DNA of 64,000 nucleotides. It comes from Bifidobacterium mongoliense DSM 21395 (GTDB lineage: Bacteria; Actinomycetota; Actinomycetes; Actinomycetales; Bifidobacteriaceae). The stretch covers positions 25,626-89,625 of the forward strand of contig NZ_JGZE01000008.1 of assembly GCF_000741285.1 (NCBI RefSeq), in the 5' to 3' direction. Every line of letters begins with the position of its first letter. Position 1 is the stretch's first letter. Both the position numbers and the translations under genes were made by a program. This document shows, one piece after another, positions 62,065 to 64,000 of the stretch. A model generated the notes under the pieces. The model searched no databases. It had not been told where the DNA came from and saw only the letters and a program-made list of their open reading frames with translations.

Positions 62065-63093
62065 TCATTCGGATCGTATGACGGTGTCCGTGGACTGTTC
62101 GTACCTGTCGCAAAGATGCTTCCAACATGACTCTGATTTCCATGACGGAGGGAAACCCATTGGGCAAAGAGGGAGATCGGGGTATTCGTGCAGTAATGCC
62201 ATAAAGCGTGTGAACAAGTGCGAGGTCGGTGCGATTCTCGTTACGAGGTGGGCGAGTATGGTGAGGATCCCGAACAGTCGTCTGTTGTCGAAGGCTGCGG
62301 AATGCCAATCTCGAGGTATACGAGGAACCCTTCCGAACTCTTTATTCCACAATCTCGAGTGGTGAGCACAAATATTTCTGACATCATTAAGCGTCCTCAA
62401 CCATGAGAGCAATATCGACGAGGGGATTTCCAGATTCGACGCGATGTTGTCACGCACCACTCTTGACGATCCTTGGTAGAGCGAAACGAGGGAACCGAAT
62501 TCCAACATTTCCACTATTACCCAAATCGGTGGGAAGACGTGTGAGTCGCCATAGGCGTTTTTGAAGTGGGTGGCGAAGAGCTCTTTTGATCTATGGAAAT
62601 CCTTGAGGCATTTCCCCAGGAATTGCGCATGCTCATTGTCATTCATATCCGGTACGTTCTGCGGATATTGGTATCCGAACGGTCCTGATTGCTGTGCCAG
62701 CTCCATGGCCAACGAATCCCGAAGAAAAATCTCCACGCGTTCGATGGCATCGAGTACGTGGAAGCGGAGTTGGCGGTCGAAAGTATATCGACGCCAAATC
62801 ATCGCGAAGGTGACGCCTTCCGTGAATTTACCGTCCCGCATAAATGGATACCAATAGCCGGATAAGCGGTAATAGCCGACATCCCGAAGACGCAGGATGA
62901 TCTCTTCACGACTGTTGTCTGCGCTGTTTTCGCGGAGTGCAAGACCTCGCTCGAACAATATGTCCGCCTGATCCTCATAAGTTGTTGCGGGCTTGGTGAA
63001 TTTTATCGGGCATCCTCGTCTGATAAAAGAAGAGTCGGCGAGGAGCTGTTCTGGTGGGAAGCATGCCGACTGTAGTAATTCTTTACCATACAC
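62065..63093 (-). CDS. Abi_2-family (AbiD/AbiF-like) abortive infection protein
   Basis: The Abi_2 hallmarks are present: TKPATTYEDQADILFERGL, LRDVGYYRLSGYWYPFM, RRYTFDRQLRFHVLDAIERV, and near the end LNDVRNICAHHSRLWN with the R-x4-6-H motif that HEPN nucleases use. Family members stop phage growth by killing or arresting the host. The base composition is visibly more AT-rich than its neighbours, which points to transfer. The start is uncertain: the frame is open to 63213, but that start overlaps the fba start on the other strand. GTG 63093 is in frame. Dropping one base from four T (63001-63004) would connect the frame to ATG 63013 (MPDKFTKPATTYE), the family's usual beginning. Confidence 0.75.
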   Translation of the reverse strand: MYGKELLQSACFPPEQLLADSSFIRRGCPIKFTKPATTYEDQADILFERGLALRENSADNSREEIILRLRDVGYYRLSGYWYPFMRDGKFTEGVTFAMIWRRYTFDRQLRFHVLDAIERVEIFLRDSLAMELAQQSGPFGYQYPQNVPDMNDNEHAQFLGKCLKDFHRSKELFATHFKNAYGDSHVFPPIWVIVEMLEFGSLVSLYQGSSRVVRDNIASNLEIPSSILLSWLRTLNDVRNICAHHSRLWNKEFGRVPRIPRDWHSAAFDNRRLFGILTILAHLVTRIAPTSHLFTRFMALLHEYPDLPLCPMGFPPSWKSESCWKHLCDRYEQSTDTVIRSE

Positions 63094-63211
63094 GGGGTAT
63101 TGGCGTGTGGCAATATGACGGCGAGTGTCACGTTCGTCCGGGTGTGCGGCAAGCGTGTTCGGTGTCAGGGGATAGCCCACAGATATACCGTCTCCGCGCG
63201 ATAATGGAGCC

Positions 63212-64000
63212 ATGACTATCGCGACTCCGGAACGTTATGCACAGATGCTTGATGAGGCTCGTCGCACGGGGTACGCCTACCCCGCCATCAACGTGACGAG
63301 CACGCAGACCTTGAATGCCGCCCTACAGGGGTTCGCCGACGCCGAATCCGACGGGATCATCCAGGTATCCGTGGGTGGAGCGGCCTATCTGTCGGGGAAC
63401 AGCGTCAACGACCGGGTGACCGGCTCCCTGGCCTTGGCCCGGTTCGCGCATGAGGTGGCGGCGAGGTATCCGAAGATCACCGTCGCGCTGCATACCGATC
63501 ATTGCGCCAAACAGTATCTCGACTCGTGGGTCAGGCCGCTGCTCGCCCAGGAGGCCGAGGATGTTGGCCGCGGGCGCGAGCCGTTGTTCCAGTCGCATAT
63601 GTGGGATGGTTCGACCGTGCCGCTCGACGAGAACCTCGACATCGCGCAGGATCTGCTTGAGCGTTCGGCGAAGGCCTATACGGTGCTGGAGATCGAGATC
63701 GGCGCGGTGGGCGGCGAGGAGGATGGGCAGAGCGCGGCCATCGACCACCGGCTGTATTCCACGCCCGAGGACGGGATCCGCGTCGCGCAGCGTCTGGGGC
63801 TGGGCGAACAGGGGCGGTATATGGCCGCCTTCACCTTCGGCAATGTGCACGGCGCTACAAGCCCGGTATCGTGCAGCTGCGTCCCCAGTTGCTGCAGGAG
63901 ATCCAGGGCGTGGTCGCCGGCGCCGTGAACGACGGGACGATCGACCCCGGTGTGGGCGACGGTGGCGCCGGTGCCGCGGCGGGGCGGACGCTCGAGCACC
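63212..64000 (+). CDS. fba: class II fructose-bisphosphate aldolase, frameshifted and cut by the window edge
   Basis: The start (TIATPERYAQMLDEARRTGY) and PAINVTSTQTLNAALQGFAD are typical. The zinc-binding region VALHTDHCAKQ and EIEIGAVGGEEDG match long-type class II aldolases. At 63854-63855 one base is missing in an expected HGVYKPGIV: the given frame turns into nonsense and stops at 63928. The next frame carries on as YKPGIVQLRPQLLQEIQGVV to the window end. A break in such a core gene suggests a sequencing error. The enzyme joins or splits fructose 1,6-bisphosphate. AATGGAGCC precedes the ATG. Confidence 0.85.

Overview
The window looks like a Bifidobacterium chromosome segment. This rests on high GC with GC-rich third positions, the actinobacterial order crgA - DUF881 - trpG/pabA - pknB - pknA - pbpA - rodA - pstP - fhaB - fhaA, and a DUF3073 protein, an SCP-like protein and glycogen phosphorylase nearby. 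The genus is inferred from gene content and order, not from a database search.

Layout. (1) Positions 1-2842: two tRNA-Ile(GAT) genes, the left one cut by the window edge, bracket a broken RhuM-type gene, a zinc-ribbon membrane protein and one copy of a dispersed inverted-repeat element. (2) Positions 3021-5831: a DUF45/WGSC metalloprotease, a frameshifted short-chain dehydrogenase and a LacI-type repressor on the minus strand. (3) Positions 6000-18713: a carbohydrate operon with a recognisable promoter and an overlapping LacI-type operator. It encodes a lipoprotein-binding protein, two permeases, a fused double ATPase, an alpha/beta hydrolase, a very large GH94 phosphorylase and a GH3 beta-glucosidase. 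The set most resembles a beta-gluco-oligosaccharide system, possibly for beta-1,2-linked (sophorose-type) chains: import, possible de-esterification, then phosphorolysis and hydrolysis inside the cell. (4) Positions 18935-33922: core genes for Dps, CorC/CNNM protein, carbonic anhydrase, PEP carboxylase, ThrE-like exporter, TrpS, DUF3073, SCP-like protein, glycogen phosphorylase, a small membrane protein and a rhomboid. (5) Positions 33956-46698: DnaA-box-like sequences, then the cell-division and Ser/Thr-kinase cluster, with a class E sortase inserted between DUF881 and trpG. fhaA to pknB form one minus-strand operon with four 4-bp stop/start overlaps. (6) Positions 46856-61766: S9 peptidase, lysophospholipase-like hydrolase, MalY/PatB lyase, a 21-bp tandem repeat, tRNA-Leu(CAG), tgt, HtrA-like protease, a metal P-type ATPase, a ferredoxin-NADP reductase and HtpX. 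(7) Positions 61875-64000: tRNA-Gly(CCC), an AT-richer Abi-family gene, and a frameshifted class II fructose-bisphosphate aldolase that runs off the right edge.

A recurring feature is single-base loss or gain in short homopolymers that breaks or scrambles otherwise well-conserved genes: rhuM, the SDR, lacI (three times), the sortase, probably abi, and fba. Because a core glycolytic gene is hit, I suspect many of these are sequencing errors. The same sites would also be the places to look for slippage variation. Functions are read from motifs and context only.
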